64,000 bases of DNA from RUG13409 sp045546135 (GCA_045546135.1 JAZQCD010000016.1:27823-91822); one strand, 5' to 3'. Positions 33,648 through 43,393 are shown, counted from the stretch's first letter. Translations and numbers: made by a program. The notes: generated from the sequence alone by a model not told the origin.

Positions 33648-34709
33648 ATGTTCAAAGCATTAAAGAATCCTGAAGTAAAAAAAGAGTTTTTCATATATAT
33701 CTTTATCAGCCTTTTTGCAGCTGTTCTTTGCTATTTGCTTTCAGTATATGCGTCCTTAAGAAGCAACTACAGAGCATTGATAATAGGTATGGTAGGACCT
33801 GCTCTTGCTGTTTGCGTACTTTTACTTGGACTTGCTTTTTCAATGGTCCATCTTTATTTTTCATCAAGGCGTTTTAAGAGGGTCGCAGATCTTAGCGAAA
33901 GCATCGACAGAGTGCTCCATGGAACTGAATCTATAGTCATAAAGGGAAGCGATGAGGGAGAACTTTCTATACTCTCAAGCGAGATCCAAAAGATGACTGT
34001 TACCCTCCGCGAGCAGGCTGAGCTTTTAAAGGCAGACAAGATAAGGCTCACAGATGCAATAGCTGATATATTCCATCAGATGAGGACTCCTCTTACATCC
34101 ATGAACCTGGTGGTGACTCTCATGACAGATGAAGATCTTAATTATGAAAGAAGAGTTCAGCTCACAAGGGAACTTAAAAAGCAGCTTGAGAGGATGCAGT
34201 GGCTAGTAGAATCGCTCTTAAAACTCTCAAAGATCGATGCGGGTACGGCTATTTTTGTCTCGGAACCTGTAAAGGTAAGAGAGCTCCTTTCAAAGGCATC
34301 AGAACCCTTCCTTATTCCTATGGAGCTGAGAGGCCAGGAACTGAAGATCTCCGTATCAGATGAAGAATATATGGGAGACCTTTATTGGAGCGTTGAAGCT
34401 ATAGGTAACCTTCTAAAAAATGCTATGGAGCATACTCCTGAGGGAGGATCCGTCATAGTAAGCGCAAAAGAAACTTCCATATATACAGAGATCACTGTAG
34501 AAGATACGGGAAGCGGATTCGTAAAAGAGGATATACCATATCTTTTCGATCGTTTCTATAAAGGAAAGAATGCAAGTGAGGGAAGCATAGGCATAGGCCT
34601 TGCTCTGTCAAGGGCCATAATCACTGCCCAGAACGGGACTGTCAAAGCAGAGAACAGAGAAGGCGGCGGTGCGCGCTTCATAGTCCGCTTCTATAAGACC
34701 ATAGTTTGA
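33648..34709 (+). CDS. Sensor histidine kinase, intramembrane-sensing type
   Basis: A 353-residue kinase. Two helices (about 14-34 and 43-68) flank an outside loop of only about ten residues, so it has no extracellular sensor domain. This recalls kinases that sense through an ABC transporter or the membrane (BceS type). The H-box is IFHQMRTPLTS (His143), followed by NLLKNAMEHTPEGG (N-box), EDTGSGF (G1) and GSIGIGLALS (G2). It forms a cognate pair with the regulator just upstream. A terminator separates it from the ABC genes. Confidence 0.92.
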   Translation: MFKALKNPEVKKEFFIYIFISLFAAVLCYLLSVYASLRSNYRALIIGMVGPALAVCVLLLGLAFSMVHLYFSSRRFKRVADLSESIDRVLHGTESIVIKGSDEGELSILSSEIQKMTVTLREQAELLKADKIRLTDAIADIFHQMRTPLTSMNLVVTLMTDEDLNYERRVQLTRELKKQLERMQWLVESLLKLSKIDAGTAIFVSEPVKVRELLSKASEPFLIPMELRGQELKISVSDEEYMGDLYWSVEAIGNLLKNAMEHTPEGGSVIVSAKETSIYTEITVEDTGSGFVKEDIPYLFDRFYKGKNASEGSIGIGLALSRAIITAQNGTVKAENREGGGARFIVRFYKTIV

Positions 34710-34768
34710 CCAGCTTCGATCATGACTCAATTTTGAATTCGGATCATATCTAAAACATTAATGAAAAT

Positions 34769-34802
34769 GAGATCATAAATTTTTATGGTCTCTTTTTTTT
34801 AT
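34769..34802 (+). terminator. Terminator after histidine kinase
   Basis: GAGATCATAAA pairs with TTTATGGTCTC, followed by at least eight T residues. The ABC genes therefore form a separate transcript. Confidence 0.9.
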
Positions 34803-34807
34803 GTCAC

Positions 34808-34826
34808 TTTACAGTCACCCTGTGAA
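34808..34826 (+). promoter_or_regulatory. Candidate operator of the ABC exporter genes
   Basis: Inverted repeat TTTACAG-TCACC-CTGTGAA with one mismatch between arms, 68 bases before the ATPase start. It resembles BceR-type sites (TnACA...TGTnA) but with a longer spacer. A binding site for the adjacent response regulator is inferred. Confidence 0.4.
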
Positions 34827-34893
34827 TATAGACTGATATCGTAAACAAAAGGGATTTACTTCATATATTTTTGTAAAGCAAAGGAAACTGTTT

Positions 34894-35580
34894 ATGGAGA
34901 TCATCAAAGTAGAAAACTTATGCAAGACTTACGGAGCCGGGAACAACGAAGTAAAGGCTCTTGACAATGTATCATTTTCAGTAGAAAAGGGAGAATTCCT
35001 TGCCATCATCGGACCTTCAGGTTCAGGTAAATCGACACTTCTTCATATACTCGGCGGAGTAGATAAACCTACTTCAGGAAAGGTGTATATGGACGGGCAG
35101 GATGTATATGCGCAAAACGAAGAGGAGCTTGCAGTCTTCAGAAGAAGGCAGGTAGGCCTTATTTATCAGTTCTACAACCTGATACCGGTTCTCAATGTAG
35201 TAGAGAATATAACTCTTCCTGTTTTGATGGACGGAAGAGAAGTAAATAAGGAAAGACTGAATGAGCTTCTTTCTGTTCTTGACCTTGAAGAAAGAAAGGA
35301 CAATCTTCCAAACCAGCTCTCAGGCGGTCAGCAGCAAAGAGTCTCCATCGGAAGAGCTCTTATGAACGCTCCTGCAGTAGTCCTTGCAGACGAGCCTACA
35401 GGAAACCTTGATTCAAAGAACAGCCAGGAGATAGTAGAGCTTCTCAAGATGTCCAATAAAAGATACGGACAGACTCTCATTGTGATCACTCATGATGAAT
35501 CCATAGCTCTTCAGGCAGACAGGATCATAGCCATAGAGGATGGACGCATAGTTAGAGACGAACATATCAGGAGGGGCTGA
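34894..35580 (+). CDS. ABC transporter ATP-binding protein (LolD/MacB type)
   Basis: A 228-residue ATPase with Walker A GPSGSGKS (40-47), signature LSGGQQQR, Walker B VVLADEPTGNLD and the H-loop ITHDES. It belongs to the MacB/LolD/FtsE branch that pairs with FtsX-like permeases. AAAGGAA precedes the ATG. The permease gene begins 1 base after its stop. The regulator and kinase next door suggest a role in peptide-antibiotic response. Confidence 0.93.
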   Translation: MEIIKVENLCKTYGAGNNEVKALDNVSFSVEKGEFLAIIGPSGSGKSTLLHILGGVDKPTSGKVYMDGQDVYAQNEEELAVFRRRQVGLIYQFYNLIPVLNVVENITLPVLMDGREVNKERLNELLSVLDLEERKDNLPNQLSGGQQQRVSIGRALMNAPAVVLADEPTGNLDSKNSQEIVELLKMSNKRYGQTLIVITHDESIALQADRIIAIEDGRIVRDEHIRRG

Positions 35581-35581
35581 T

Positions 35582-38314
35582 ATGAATATATTCCATGCAT
35601 TTACAAGAAGATGCCTTAAAGAGAACAAGACAAGGACTCTTGTTACCATCATAGGTATTGTCCTTTCCATGTCACTCTTTACTGCAGTCATTGAAGGCGC
35701 TTACAGCGGTATGCAGTACCTTGTGAGAGGCGTTATAGCAGACGAAGGAAGCTGGGCAGCCTACGAGATGAATGCTACAGAAACTGAGATAGATGGCATC
35801 GCATCAGATAAAAGGATAAAGTCCTATGTGGAGTGGACAGAAGTGGGATGGGGAGATATTGGTTCAGACAATGAATACAAGCCATACATATTGGTCGAAT
35901 CCATGGGAGAGGGTTTTTCAGACCTTGTAAGGGTCCACCTTACAGACGGACGCATGCCTGAAAATGAAAAGGAGATCCTTATTCCGACTCATCTTTCTTC
36001 AAACGGTGGCGTGACCATAACTACAGGCAGTGTGATCGATCTTACATTAGGAAGAAGGACGACTCTTGACGAAAGGCTCATTCAGAGAAATTCAGAGTAT
36101 ACTCCGGGAGAAGAAAAGATCTCATGGACCTTTGACAGGACATATACAGTCGTAGGTCACTATATAAGATTTGATTCTATAATCGAAAGTTATTCATCCC
36201 CCGGTTATGTAGCTCTTACCGTGGGCGATGCAAAGGGTGCAAAAGATGTGTTCTTTGAGCTGAAGAACATCAGAGACTTTCTCAAGATGCAAAATGAGGA
36301 GCTCTACTTCAACAGGACTGCCTGGCACGGTGATCTTCTTCATATGAGCGGAGTTACGGGAACAGGATCTATCAATGCTGCAATAGGAGGCTTTGCCTTT
36401 ATTTTAGTCGCGCTGGTCTTCTTTGGCTCCGTTTCCCTCATATACAATTCATTCTCCATATCAGTAAGCGAAAGGACAAAGCTCTTCGGTATACTAAAGT
36501 CTGTAGGAGCTACCAAAAAGCAGATAAGGGAGACAGTGACCTATGAGGCATTGGTCCTTGCCGGCATAGGTATCCCTATCGGAATGATAGTAGGATGCCT
36601 TGGCATAGGCATAACTCTCTATGCTCTTAGGGATTCCTTCGGAGGTTTTTACGGAGGCATATATGCAGATACTGCTCCTGTCCAGATGAAGCTGGTCCTT
36701 AATCCTTGGGCCCTTCTTCTCGCAGCGGCCATTTGCCTCATAACCACTCTTGTCAGCGCAAGAAGGCCTGCAGGAAGGGCTATCAGGATATCTCCTATAG
36801 AGTCCATAAGGCAGACTGAAGATGTGAATATAAAGAAAAGAGAAGTAAAGACTTCGAAGCTTACACAAAAGCTCTTCGGCTTTGAAGGCATGATGGCTTC
36901 AAAGAACTTCAAAAGAAACAAGAGGCGCTACCGCTCTGTAGTCCTCTCGCTCTTCATGAGCGTCGTACTCTTTATCACTGCATCATCCTTTTGCAGTTAC
37001 CTGAAAAGTGCGGTCATAAGTGTAACAGGATACGATCGCTTCGTCGATATAGAGTATTCTATGTACGGATGGAGTACTGAGGAAACAAAGATACTTTTAG
37101 ATGAATTATCGGCAGTTCCCGGCGTCAAGGAAGGTTATATGGTCGCAAACACTTACGGCCAGCTTTCATTTAAGGAAACAGACCTTACAGATGAGATCCT
37201 TGATACAGATATCTTTGATCACTATTACGGGCCGATCGAGGAAGGAGACAAGATCATCAATGTTGATTATGTGTTCCTTACCGATGAAAAGCTTTCTGAG
37301 TACTGCGAAATGAGCGGCGTCGATCCAAAGGAGATCATTTCTGATTCAGATCCCAAGGGCCTCTTGGTAAACAAATATATGTATTACGGCAAAAAGACCG
37401 TAAAGCTTCCTGTCATAAAAGAGGATAAGTTCCCTGTAACCGCAAGTATTTCTGATCTGAGATCAATAGAAGGATACAGCTGGATGACAGAGATCACAGG
37501 CGATGACGGCACTGTATACGCCTGCTTTATGCCTGAAAATTATGCAAGTAACTACTGGCAGACTCATGACTATGTAGACAAGGATCTGCTCGATATGAGC
37601 CTTGCAAAACTGATCCCGCAATCTGAGGCCTACGAGAAGACATATATCAAAATAGGCGCAGTCGCAGGTAAGGAAGTTGCAGATCTGGTAGGAAATGATA
37701 CAGCGATAATATTGCCTTTATCCGGAGCAGAAAAAATATTGGGAGCCAGAGCCGCTAATTATACGTACGGCAAGTATCTGGAATTCAATACGACAAATCA
37801 TACGGCAGTATACAATTCCATGAGAGCACTGCTTACTGAAAAAGGTCTTGATACAAGAACACTCTTCGATCAGGCAGAAGAACTTGAAAGCACGAGGATG
37901 ATGGTCACTGTAATAAACGTATTTGCATACGGTTTCATCATACTCATATCCCTCATAGCTCTTGCAAATGTATTCAATACCATCTCTACCAATGTCATGC
38001 TCAGAAGGAGAGAATACGCGATGCTGAAATCTGTCGGAATGGACAGCAAAGGCTTTAACAAGATGAGCAATTATGAATGCATCATCTATGGACTCAAAGG
38101 TCTTAGTTTTGGCCTTCCTGTATCGGTACTTACTACTTACTTTGTATACAGAGTTGCATATCAGGCCTTCGAAACGGACTTCTATATACCGGTCGCAAGC
38201 TTTGGTATAGCAATTTTGAGTGTATTCATAGTAGTCTTTGCTACCATGATGTATTCCATGAGAAAGATCAAGGCTGATAATCCTATAGACGCATTAAAGA
38301 ACGAAAATATCTGA
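35582..38314 (+). CDS. FtsX-like ABC transporter permease, two large outside domains
   Basis: A 910-residue membrane protein. It reads as two repeats of one helix, a large outer domain of more than 200 residues, and three helices: helix 1 near residue 20, an outer domain to about 255, helices to about 395, a further helix near 455, a second outer domain, and helices from about 770 to the end. FtsX signatures are SERTKLFGILKSVGATKKQI and LRRREYAMLKSVGMDSKGFN. This 8-helix plan differs from BceB (10 helices, one large outer domain), so it is more like the YknZ/MacB-style or VraG-distant exporters. Substrate unknown. It partners the ATPase just upstream. Confidence 0.88.
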   Translation: MNIFHAFTRRCLKENKTRTLVTIIGIVLSMSLFTAVIEGAYSGMQYLVRGVIADEGSWAAYEMNATETEIDGIASDKRIKSYVEWTEVGWGDIGSDNEYKPYILVESMGEGFSDLVRVHLTDGRMPENEKEILIPTHLSSNGGVTITTGSVIDLTLGRRTTLDERLIQRNSEYTPGEEKISWTFDRTYTVVGHYIRFDSIIESYSSPGYVALTVGDAKGAKDVFFELKNIRDFLKMQNEELYFNRTAWHGDLLHMSGVTGTGSINAAIGGFAFILVALVFFGSVSLIYNSFSISVSERTKLFGILKSVGATKKQIRETVTYEALVLAGIGIPIGMIVGCLGIGITLYALRDSFGGFYGGIYADTAPVQMKLVLNPWALLLAAAICLITTLVSARRPAGRAIRISPIESIRQTEDVNIKKREVKTSKLTQKLFGFEGMMASKNFKRNKRRYRSVVLSLFMSVVLFITASSFCSYLKSAVISVTGYDRFVDIEYSMYGWSTEETKILLDELSAVPGVKEGYMVANTYGQLSFKETDLTDEILDTDIFDHYYGPIEEGDKIINVDYVFLTDEKLSEYCEMSGVDPKEIISDSDPKGLLVNKYMYYGKKTVKLPVIKEDKFPVTASISDLRSIEGYSWMTEITGDDGTVYACFMPENYASNYWQTHDYVDKDLLDMSLAKLIPQSEAYEKTYIKIGAVAGKEVADLVGNDTAIILPLSGAEKILGARAANYTYGKYLEFNTTNHTAVYNSMRALLTEKGLDTRTLFDQAEELESTRMMVTVINVFAYGFIILISLIALANVFNTISTNVMLRRREYAMLKSVGMDSKGFNKMSNYECIIYGLKGLSFGLPVSVLTTYFVYRVAYQAFETDFYIPVASFGIAILSVFIVVFATMMYSMRKIKADNPIDALKNENI

Positions 38315-38370
38315 TGACCTCTTGATGAAATGATACACATGGAGGGGACATTGTATATCCCCTTGAACGA

Positions 38371-38408
38371 AGAGTTCCGGTGCTTTAAGGTGCCGGAATC
38401 TCTTTTTT
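38371..38408 (+). terminator. Terminator of ABC exporter genes
   Basis: AGAGTTCCGG pairs with CCGGAATCTCT, loop GC-rich, followed by six T residues. The interval to the next gene also holds CCTTG-TCA-CAAGG and GGCCGG-ATGCAG-CCGGTC hairpins near 38490-38520 that match no riboswitch I know. Confidence 0.85.
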
Positions 38409-38551
38409 GTTTCAATATGAGGAGCATATAGTGTATAATATCTTGGTTATATATATTTAATAGCTTAAAAGGTGTCAAAGAGTTTTAAGACCCTTGTCAC
38501 AAGGCCGGATGCAGCCGGTCACGATCATCTGCATATACAAGAACACTTAGC

Positions 38552-40327
38552 ATGAGCAATAAAGAAAAAAAGAGCAGACATACAGTTCGCAATATCCTTA
38601 TAGTTCTCCTGCTGCTGGCCATAGCCGGCGGAGGAGCTTTCGTATATATCACGAGGACAAACAATTTAAAACCTGCAGAGTACGAAAGAAAGGACATTTG
38701 GCTTGCTTCTGAAGGAAGCGACATAGAACTGGTCCGAGGAACGGATACAGTTGAAAGAGATATCCTGGGAAGGATAACGAAGAGAACTTATGAGTTCAGC
38801 GAAGGGATCTCTCTTCCAAGAGGCACTGCTGCAGTCCTGATAAATGATCCTGCGCTTGACGAAGATGGCAATGTCATGTATGACAAGATAGAATACGGCG
38901 GCGAAGTATATTACATCCTGCCGGAGTCCCATGCAGACACACTTTCAGATTGCGTAAAAGAAAAAGAGAAGTATGTAAGGACTTCTGTCACCATATATCA
39001 GAACGAAAAGGAAGCCCGTATAGCAGGCTTTGCAAGGAAGGGCAGCAAACTTGACATCATAGGATATGATGAACTGAAAGCCGACGGCAGCATCGAGATG
39101 TACAAAGTAAAGTACGGCGATACTGAAGGCTTCGTCTTCTCAAAGTATCTTGTCGATACCCAGGAAGAAGCTGATGCTGTATACAATGTAAACGGCATAG
39201 CAGACAGCCATGCAGATGATGTCCTTGCAGACCTTGAACTTTACGGAGGAGATCCAAAGAAGCTGGATTTTTACCCCTGCGAAAAGCCTGTCTTTGAGGA
39301 CAACGAATTCTGCGAGGATGTAAGGGCTATGTACCTTTCAGTCGCATGCTCCTACTATATCGATTCATATATAGATGTGGCAAAGGCGCATGGCGTCAAT
39401 GCCATGGTAGTGGATATACGCGATGATGTCGTTGCTTTCGATGCAGATGTAGTTAAGGAAATGAGTCCTAACTCTCTCCTTTATTACGGAGCAGACGATT
39501 ATCCCAACATGATAAAAAAGATAAAGGATGCAGGACTTTACTGCATAGGCCGCATAGTATGCTTTAAGAATCCCTGGTATGCTGCAGACCATCCTGAAGA
39601 CTGCTATCCTGACTATTACGGAGAACTCATCCCAAGCGTATATTCAAGGGACGTCTGGTATTACAATGTGCAGCTTGCGATCGAAGCAGTAAGGAAGTTC
39701 GGTTTCGACGAGATACAGTTCGACTATGTGCGCTTCGACGAGACTGCATGGTACAAATGCGACAGGGGAGACTTCAATTTCGGAGAGAACCTGTACAACG
39801 AAGACAAGTGCGAAGCAGTTCAGAACTTCCTCTTCTATGCAACTGATATGGTGCACAGAGAAGGAGCCTATGTGAGCATGGACTGTTTCGGAGAACCTGC
39901 ATCTGGCTATGTATGTTCCTACGGTCAGCACTGGGCTGCAATGTCTAACATAGTAGATGCCATATCAGCTATGCCGTATACAGATCACTTCGACAGGAAT
40001 CCTTCCCTTTGGGAGTATCCATACTATACTCTGTACAACTGGGGCAAGGGAGCTGCTGCAGAAAATGCTACCATAGCAACGCCTGCGACCATAAGGACCT
40101 GGATCACTGCATACAGCGTGCCGTATTTCTATGCAGATGAAGACAAGATATATTACGGCGCACCCGAGGTATCAGACCAGGCCCAAGGCCTTTGGGATGC
40201 GGGATGCACGGGAGGATTCATGGCTTGGAACATAGCCTGCGATGTATATAGATATGACGTCATAGACTGGGCGTGGTCAAAGGATTATGCCAATTCCGAC
40301 GGGACCATATACAGGCCCTGGTATTGA
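38552..40327 (+). CDS. Membrane-anchored putative glycoside hydrolase (DUF4015), copy 1
   Basis: A 591-residue protein: a basic tail, membrane helix (about 13-35), a beta-rich region with SH3-like segments (about 150-210), then a TIM-barrel-like domain of the DUF4015 putative glycosidase family. That domain shows SYYIDSYIDVAKAHGVNAMVVDIRDD, GLYCIGRIVCFKNPWYAADHPE and FGFDEIQFDYVRF. The conserved Asp/Glu residues in VDIRDD and DEIQFDYVRF are the likely catalytic or sugar-binding acids. Cell-wall or exopolysaccharide cleavage is plausible but unproven. No clear ribosome site precedes the ATG. A paralogue follows 51 bases later. Confidence 0.75.
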   Translation: MSNKEKKSRHTVRNILIVLLLLAIAGGGAFVYITRTNNLKPAEYERKDIWLASEGSDIELVRGTDTVERDILGRITKRTYEFSEGISLPRGTAAVLINDPALDEDGNVMYDKIEYGGEVYYILPESHADTLSDCVKEKEKYVRTSVTIYQNEKEARIAGFARKGSKLDIIGYDELKADGSIEMYKVKYGDTEGFVFSKYLVDTQEEADAVYNVNGIADSHADDVLADLELYGGDPKKLDFYPCEKPVFEDNEFCEDVRAMYLSVACSYYIDSYIDVAKAHGVNAMVVDIRDDVVAFDADVVKEMSPNSLLYYGADDYPNMIKKIKDAGLYCIGRIVCFKNPWYAADHPEDCYPDYYGELIPSVYSRDVWYYNVQLAIEAVRKFGFDEIQFDYVRFDETAWYKCDRGDFNFGENLYNEDKCEAVQNFLFYATDMVHREGAYVSMDCFGEPASGYVCSYGQHWAAMSNIVDAISAMPYTDHFDRNPSLWEYPYYTLYNWGKGAAAENATIATPATIRTWITAYSVPYFYADEDKIYYGAPEVSDQAQGLWDAGCTGGFMAWNIACDVYRYDVIDWAWSKDYANSDGTIYRPWY

Positions 40328-40378
40328 TGCATGTAAATAAAGCTAAAATGCTGAAAACTTTTTTAATGAGTTAAAAAG

Positions 40379-42118
40379 ATGAGCAAAAAGAAAAAGAAAA
40401 AAGTAAAGAACAAGGGCAGATTCATTACATTCATACTCATAGTACTGCTGATTTTAGGATCGGGAGCATTCATCGTTGTTTCGAGGATCAATAATCTAAA
40501 GCCAATAGACTATGCAACAAGTCAAGGCTTTATCGCATCCGATGGAAGCAAAGTGCAGCTTTATCATGCAGAAGAGACTGTTGAGAGAAATATCCTCGGA
40601 AAGATAACGAAAAGGACCAGGACTTTTTCCGACGGTATCGATGTAGTAAGAGGAACGGAACTTACAGTCATAGACGATCATGAATATGATGAAAACGGGC
40701 AGGTCATTTATTACAAGGTCTCCTTGGGCGGAACGGAGTATTTCGTGGATCCGTCCTTTGTTGTTGATGATTATCAAAAGGTCATAACCGAAAAGGAAAA
40801 GTACGTAAGGACTCCTGTTACAGTTTATGAAGCCTTTGATGCTCCTGATATAGCAGGGCTGATCAAAAAAGGAAACAGAGTAGACATACTTGGTTTTGAC
40901 AAACTCGATGAAGAAGGAAAAGTCTCTATGTATAAGGTGAGCGACGGGAATGTTGAAGGCTATGTATTCCCTAAATACCTTGTAGATACTTTGGACGAAG
41001 CAAAGGCTGTATACAACGAAACTGTAAACGGCGTCAATGTATATGATTATCACCAAGGCGTCGACTACCTTGACCTTTACGGAGGGAGCGGAGTCAACCT
41101 TGACTATTTCCCTGTAGAGAAGCCATCCTTTGAAGGGAATCCTCTCATTCAGGATGCAAGGACCATGTACCTGAATATTGCGACTATCTGGAGCATAGAT
41201 TCATATATAGAATGCGCAAAGCAGTACGGAGTCAACGCATTTTGCCTCGATATCTATGACGGAGCATTGAGCTATCCTGCAGACACTGCAAAGGAACTTG
41301 CTCCTACAGTATATGCCAATGCAAACAAGGACCTTGACGCTTTTGAATATGCAGTAAAAAGAGCAAAGGAAGAGGGCATCTACCTCATAGGAAGGATAGT
41401 CTGCTTTAAGAATGACGACTATGCTGCAGATCATCCCGAAGACTGCATAGATTACTACGGTACCAACTGGCCTTCCATATACAGCAGGAATGCATGGGAA
41501 TACAATATAAAGCTGGCAATAGAGAGCATCAGGAAATTCGGTTTCAACGAGATACAGTTCGATTACATAAGGTTCCCTGAAACCGCTTACAGGATGTCAG
41601 CGTCAGGAGTTGCAGATTTCAAGAACAAATACGGAGAAGAAAAATGCGACACAGTCCAGGGCTTTTGCATTTATGCCTGCGACATGATACATAGAGAAGG
41701 AGCATACCTGAGCGTTGACGTCTTCGGAGAAAGCTCCTTTGGATACATGCCTGCATACGGTCAGTACTGGCCTGCAATATCCAATGTAGTAGACGCCATT
41801 TCAGGCATGCCTTACCTTGACCATTTCGAGACAGATATACCGGAGCGTTGGGAGAATCCCTACGGCACTGTGTATAACTGGGCATACGGTGCACAGAAAC
41901 TGCAAAATACTATTCCTACCCCTGCAATTGCAAGAACGTGGATAACAGGATGGGATACCCCTTATTGGGGGCCCTATATGACCTGCGATGCAAACTATAT
42001 CTCAAGGCAGGCTCAAGGACTGTATGATGCAGGCCTTAAGGGTGGTTTCCTCACATGGGGTACATGCAATTTGAACAAGTATTACAGCTTCAGCTGGGCA
42101 TGGGCAAATAACTATTAG
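40379..42118 (+). CDS. Membrane-anchored putative glycoside hydrolase (DUF4015), copy 2
   Basis: A 579-residue paralogue of the preceding gene, with the same order of basic tail, membrane helix (about 13-34), SH3-like region and DUF4015 barrel. Matching segments are VERNILGKITKRTRTFSDGI, YLIGRIVCFKNDDYAADHPE and FNEIQFDYIRFPE. The barrel is well conserved between the copies while the N-terminal half has drifted, so this is an old tandem duplication rather than a recent one. The two are probably co-transcribed and may have different substrates. Confidence 0.75.
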   Translation: MSKKKKKKVKNKGRFITFILIVLLILGSGAFIVVSRINNLKPIDYATSQGFIASDGSKVQLYHAEETVERNILGKITKRTRTFSDGIDVVRGTELTVIDDHEYDENGQVIYYKVSLGGTEYFVDPSFVVDDYQKVITEKEKYVRTPVTVYEAFDAPDIAGLIKKGNRVDILGFDKLDEEGKVSMYKVSDGNVEGYVFPKYLVDTLDEAKAVYNETVNGVNVYDYHQGVDYLDLYGGSGVNLDYFPVEKPSFEGNPLIQDARTMYLNIATIWSIDSYIECAKQYGVNAFCLDIYDGALSYPADTAKELAPTVYANANKDLDAFEYAVKRAKEEGIYLIGRIVCFKNDDYAADHPEDCIDYYGTNWPSIYSRNAWEYNIKLAIESIRKFGFNEIQFDYIRFPETAYRMSASGVADFKNKYGEEKCDTVQGFCIYACDMIHREGAYLSVDVFGESSFGYMPAYGQYWPAISNVVDAISGMPYLDHFETDIPERWENPYGTVYNWAYGAQKLQNTIPTPAIARTWITGWDTPYWGPYMTCDANYISRQAQGLYDAGLKGGFLTWGTCNLNKYYSFSWAWANNY

Positions 42119-42127
42119 CAAATGAAA

Positions 42128-42155
42128 AATGCCGCTCCTTTAAAGGAGCGGCATT
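42128..42155. terminator. Bidirectional terminator, 28-base perfect palindrome
   Basis: AATGCCGCTCC-TTTAAA-GGAGCGGCATT. The T run is better on the minus strand (ATTTTTC), so it mainly ends the glycosidase pair weakly and may shield both convergent genes. Confidence 0.75.
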
Positions 42156-42169
42156 ACAGTCTTAACGTA

Positions 42170-43393
42170 TCATTTATGATTTTCGTCATAGTGCTTGCAG
42201 AAGTCATCTATGGCTTTAACTGCAGCTTCAAGTTCCTCGGGCTCAGGGAGCATTACTATCCTGAAATAGTTGGGCTTTGGATAATCGAATCCTGAACCAA
42301 CTACGACCATCACGTGCTTGTCTCTGATGAGTTCCATGGCGAACTTTTTGTCGTCTCCGTCCTTTATATGGACCTTGTCAGGATCTATCCTTACAAAACA
42401 GTAGAGAGCTCCCGTATTCTTTACGACTGAAAGGCATTCGGATTCATTGACAGCCTTTATGGTAGCTTCTCTTCTTTCATAGATCCTTCCGCCCGGAGAC
42501 ATCATCTCAACGGTATATGCAGGATCTGCTAAAGCTGCAGGAACGCAGAACTGAGCAAAGGTATTTGAGCAAAGCCTTACTGAACTCAATGTCTCTACTG
42601 TCTGTTTGAACTCTTCTCCTTCGTCGTCGTTAAACCCGGACAATGTCATCCAGCCGCATCTGAAACCGCATACTACATGGGATTTTGAAAGTCCGTTGAA
42701 AGTTATTACTCTAAGGTCAGGAGCAAGGGCTGCGATGGATGTATGCACTGCTCCGTCCATAAGGAGCCTGTCATAGATCTCATCTGCAAGGATCACAAGG
42801 CCGTGCCTTCTTGCAACGTCGCATATCTCAAGGAGCAATTCGTTTGAATAAAGAGCTCCCGTCGGGTTATTTGGATTGATCACTACTATTGCTTTGGTCT
42901 TTTCAGTAATGTGGCTTTCTATTTCCTTTGCATCGGGCATCCAGCCTTTGTCTTCAAAGCATTCGTAGAATACGGGCTTTCCCTCTGCAAGGAGAACGCT
43001 GTTTGTCCAAAGGTTGTAGTTTGGGCAAGGACAGAGGACCTCATCTCCGGGGCTTACGAGTACTGTGCATATCATTTCTGCAAGCTCGGATACACCGTTT
43101 CCGAGGAATATATCTCCTGTGTCTATATCTTTAAAGCCTTTACCAAGATCATAGGCAAGTATTGCTTCTTTTGCTTCCTTGAGTCCGGTGGACTCGGAAT
43201 AGGCAGCTGCTTTTTGTACCGCCTCTCCAATAGCCTTTTTCAGGCTGTCAGGAACAGGGAAACCAAAGGCTGCAGGGTTGCCTGTGTTGAGTTTCAGTAC
43301 CTTGTTTCCTTCGGCCTGGATCCTCAAGGCTTCCTTGTATACAACGCCTCTTGTTCCGCTAACGACTTTTTTTGTTCTGTCAGCTGTGAGCAT
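42170..43393 (-). CDS. PLP-dependent aminotransferase, alanine-type class I
   Basis: A 407-residue class I/II aminotransferase. Signs are the N-terminal region KLNTGNPAAFGFPVPDSL, the substrate-binding VINPNNPTGALYSNELL, the DEIYDRL motif and the PLP lysine in TFNGLSKSHVVCGFRCGW. The extended family includes AlaT-like enzymes that convert pyruvate and glutamate to alanine, which is a reasonable guess. GGAGG lies 8 bases before the ATG at 43393; a start five codons upstream is unlikely because that ribosome site would then be inside the gene. It is convergent with the glycosidase genes and divergent from the ABC-F gene. Confidence 0.88.
   Translation of the reverse strand: MLTADRTKKVVSGTRGVVYKEALRIQAEGNKVLKLNTGNPAAFGFPVPDSLKKAIGEAVQKAAAYSESTGLKEAKEAILAYDLGKGFKDIDTGDIFLGNGVSELAEMICTVLVSPGDEVLCPCPNYNLWTNSVLLAEGKPVFYECFEDKGWMPDAKEIESHITEKTKAIVVINPNNPTGALYSNELLLEICDVARRHGLVILADEIYDRLLMDGAVHTSIAALAPDLRVITFNGLSKSHVVCGFRCGWMTLSGFNDDEGEEFKQTVETLSSVRLCSNTFAQFCVPAALADPAYTVEMMSPGGRIYERREATIKAVNESECLSVVKNTGALYCFVRIDPDKVHIKDGDDKKFAMELIRDKHVMVVVGSGFDYPKPNYFRIVMLPEPEELEAAVKAIDDFCKHYDENHK

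Noticed and set aside
35582..38314. BceB-type bacitracin exporter
   Set aside because: The permease has two large outside domains and about eight helices, not ten helices with a single large domain. Only the neighbouring kinase resembles the Bce type.
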